Assembly (NCBI GenBank): GCA_022709385.1
Contig: JAKLIX010000008.1
Span: forward strand, 1 to 64,000
Length of the DNA: 64,000 nt
Source of the DNA: Bacteroidota bacterium
GTDB lineage: Bacteria > Bacteroidota > Bacteroidia > Bacteroidales > CAIXZF01
Reading direction: 5' to 3'
Below the pieces are notes generated by a model. That model did no database searches and was not told the DNA's origin. It was given only the letters and a program-made list of their open reading frames with translations. The first letter of the stretch is position 1. Every line of letters starts with the position of its first letter. A program made the translations under genes and the position numbers. Positions 62,072 to 64,000 of this stretch are shown here, in pieces.

Positions 62072-64000
62072 ATGAAAAAGTGGCCGGCATTCTGGATTTT
62101 GCTCAACCTGACCATAATCAGTGTTGCAGGTGAAATACCGGCCGGCCATTTTCATTATTCATTTATCGAAAACAAAGGACAACTGCCCTCCCAGGTTCGT
62201 TACCATGCCCATCTGCCGCACGGGGACCTTTACCTTGAGAATAATGGATTGACTTTCAGTTTTTTAAACAAAGAAAGCCTGCAAAAGCTCCTGGCTTATA
62301 AACTGAAGGATGAGGCCTGGCGTAAAGCCAATCCCCATCCCGGCTTTCTGATACCCGCCCACGCTTACAAAGTACGGTTCAAAAACGCCAATCCCCTGAA
62401 TCTGTGTGAGGCACATTATCCTTATCCCGACTATAAAAACTACTTCCTCGGGAATGATCCCGAACGCTGGGCCTCCCATGTGTCACATTATAAAGAAGTC
62501 ATTTACAAGAACATATACCAAAACATCGACCTGCTCATGACCCAGGAGGAAGGACAATTGAAGTATAATTTCCTGCTGGAACCGGGAACTGATCCCGCTC
62601 TTATCTCCCTCGAATACTTAGGCGTGGAGAAAATCCGGATCAGGAACGGCAGGCTGGTCGTGGTAACTTCCGTAAATACTGTCGAAGAACTCAGGCCCCT
62701 TGCCTGGCAGCAGGACAGTGAAGGGAAGAGGCACATGTTGTCCTGCCGTTTCCGGCTCAGGAACAATGTGGTCGGCTTTTCCTTTGATGATGCCATTGAC
62801 CCTTCCCTCCCCCTGGTGATCGATCCGGTGCTGATCTTCTCCACTTACTCCGGTTCTGTGGTGGATAACTGGGGATATACCGCCACCTACGACAAGGACG
62901 GTTTCCTGTACGCAGGCGGAGCGGCCTTTTTACAGGGATACCCCACCACCACGGGGGCTTACCAGGTGAATTTCGGAGGCGGTAGTGCGGATATCGCCAT
63001 CAGCAAATATGACACCACAGGTTCGTTCATGATTTATTCCACCTACCTCGGCGGCAGCGGGACCGAAGTCCCGGCATCCCTGGTGGTGAACAACAACAAC
63101 GAATTGCTTGTCATGGCAAGCACGGGCTCTGCAGATTTTCCCGTGACTTCCCAGGCTTACGACCAGACTTTCAACGGGGGAACGCCTTATGTGCTCACCT
63201 TCATTCTCAATTTCCAGGCGGGTTCCGACATCGCGATCAGCCGCCTTTCTTCCGGCGGCGACGCCCTTTTGTCCTCCACCTACCTGGGCGGCAGCCTCAA
63301 CGACGGATTGAACACCACCGCCCCGCTCAAGCACAACTATGCGGATGATGCACGCGGTGAGATCAAGACAGACAACGATCAGTATATCTACGTATGCAGC
63401 AGTACCCTGTCACCGGATTTCCCCGTCAGCCAGGGCAGTTACCAAACCGTCTTCGGAGGAGTGCAGGATGCCTGTATCGCCAGGTTCGACCCTACCCTCA
63501 CCTACCTCGTCTGGTCGACCTACCTCGGCGGGTCGGCTGCCGATGCCGGCTACAGCCTCGTGATCAATGATGAGGGGGAAGTCTACCTTGCCGGTGGAAC
63601 AGCCTCCCCGGATTTTCCGGTGGTCGCTCCTTCATATCAGCAGGCTTTTACGGGCGGAGGCTGCGACGGCTTCATTGCCTGCCTGTCCGATCAGGCATCC
63701 GCACTGGTCCATTCAACATATTACGGATCAGCAGCCTACGACCAGTTGTACTTCGTCGACCAGGACAAGAACGGCAACGTTTATGTACTCGGCCAAACTG
63801 CCATCTCAGGAATGTATTACATCTTCAATGTTTCCTGGGCCACGCCGGGCGGAGGGCAGATCATATCCAAATTCAATTCATCCCTCAGTACCAGGCTGCT
63901 GTCGACTGCATTCGGTACTGGTAACGGAGGACCGGACATCTCACCCACGGCCTTCATGGTGGATTACTGCAATTATATCTATGTGTCGGGCTGGGGCAGC
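62072..64000 (+). CDS. Secreted SBBP-repeat (beta-propeller) protein, 3'-truncated
   Basis: 643 codons open to the window edge. ATG at 62072 precedes a signal peptide (KWPAFWILLNLTIIS). The first about 250 residues (FIENKGQLPSQVRYHAHL) match the Bacteroidota DUF7948-type N-domain. SBBP repeats follow (STYLGGSGTE, STYLGGSLNDG, STYLGGSAADAG), which form beta-propeller blades. The family normally ends in PKD and T9SS domains, which would lie outside the window. Surface or secreted. Confidence 0.85.
   Translation, partial: MKKWPAFWILLNLTIISVAGEIPAGHFHYSFIENKGQLPSQVRYHAHLPHGDLYLENNGLTFSFLNKESLQKLLAYKLKDEAWRKANPHPGFLIPAHAYKVRFKNANPLNLCEAHYPYPDYKNYFLGNDPERWASHVSHYKEVIYKNIYQNIDLLMTQEEGQLKYNFLLEPGTDPALISLEYLGVEKIRIRNGRLVVVTSVNTVEELRPLAWQQDSEGKRHMLSCRFRLRNNVVGFSFDDAIDPSLPLVIDPVLIFSTYSGSVVDNWGYTATYDKDGFLYAGGAAFLQGYPTTTGAYQVNFGGGSADIAISKYDTTGSFMIYSTYLGGSGTEVPASLVVNNNNELLVMASTGSADFPVTSQAYDQTFNGGTPYVLTFILNFQAGSDIAISRLSSGGDALLSSTYLGGSLNDGLNTTAPLKHNYADDARGEIKTDNDQYIYVCSSTLSPDFPVSQGSYQTVFGGVQDACIARFDPTLTYLVWSTYLGGSAADAGYSLVINDEGEVYLAGGTASPDFPVVAPSYQQAFTGGGCDGFIACLSDQASALVHSTYYGSAAYDQLYFVDQDKNGNVYVLGQTAISGMYYIFNVSWATPGGGQIISKFNSSLSTRLLSTAFGTGNGGPDISPTAFMVDYCNYIYVSGWGS

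Overview
The window is a piece of a Bacteroidota chromosome, probably Bacteroidales-like. Four things point there. Two giant secreted proteins end in type IX secretion (T9SS) sorting domains. There is a TonB-dependent receptor with an N-terminal carboxypeptidase-regulatory-like domain. Lineage-typical families are present (DUF4301, DUF1599, BT_3928-type DoxX, PD40/TPR proteins, SBBP-repeat protein). Finally, the Bacteroidota -7 promoter element TAnnTTTG recurs just upstream of starts on both strands. Species-level identity cannot be read from the sequence.

Layout. (1) 1-22.65 kb is a surface-protein locus. Two giant HYR-repeat proteins, one truncated by the window edge on + and one of 4586 aa on -, converge on a multiheme cytochrome c lipoprotein. 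Their C-termini are homologous: carboxypeptidase-regulatory-like, dockerin-like, cohesin-like, then T9SS sorting domain. The spacers carry perfect palindromes, 19-bp direct-repeat arrays and a 41-bp inverted repeat that brackets the cytochrome gene. (2) 22.65-25.02 kb is a non-coding repeat island: a duplicated cassette whose two copies differ in length almost exactly by a 52-bp minisatellite, plus a third copy of its 116-bp end. (3) 25.0-38.3 kb holds an orphan nucleotidyltransferase, a PfkB sugar kinase, an IMPase-NfeD pair, a uridine-kinase-like protein with a GH13 amylase-family enzyme, two tRNA-Leu genes, a secreted repeat protein with PepE, a small Cys-rich protein with a TonB receptor, and DUF4301.

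(4) 38.4-45.6 kb (-) holds three TPR-containing proteins: a TPR/PD40 protein, a TPR hybrid histidine kinase and a TPR/PD40 protein with two SPOR-like domains. The last resembles the T9SS accessory protein PorE, with SPOR in place of OmpA. (5) 45.7-55.4 kb (-) holds plsY, a 1495-aa unrecognised secreted protein, prmA, tpiA, a Dpp/Opp-type permease, a DoxX protein and DUF1599. (6) 55.4-62 kb holds folP and cdaA (+), then ruvX-def-TPR lipoprotein (-), then divergently dapD and a membrane ferredoxin-like protein (+). (7) From 62.07 kb a secreted SBBP-repeat protein runs off the end.

The housekeeping genes are ordinary. The accessory interest lies in the convergent HYR/cytochrome locus and its repeats, the minisatellite island, the PorE-like/kinase cluster and the unknown 1495-aa protein. 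Promoter elements were used to choose several starts that differ from the longest open frame.
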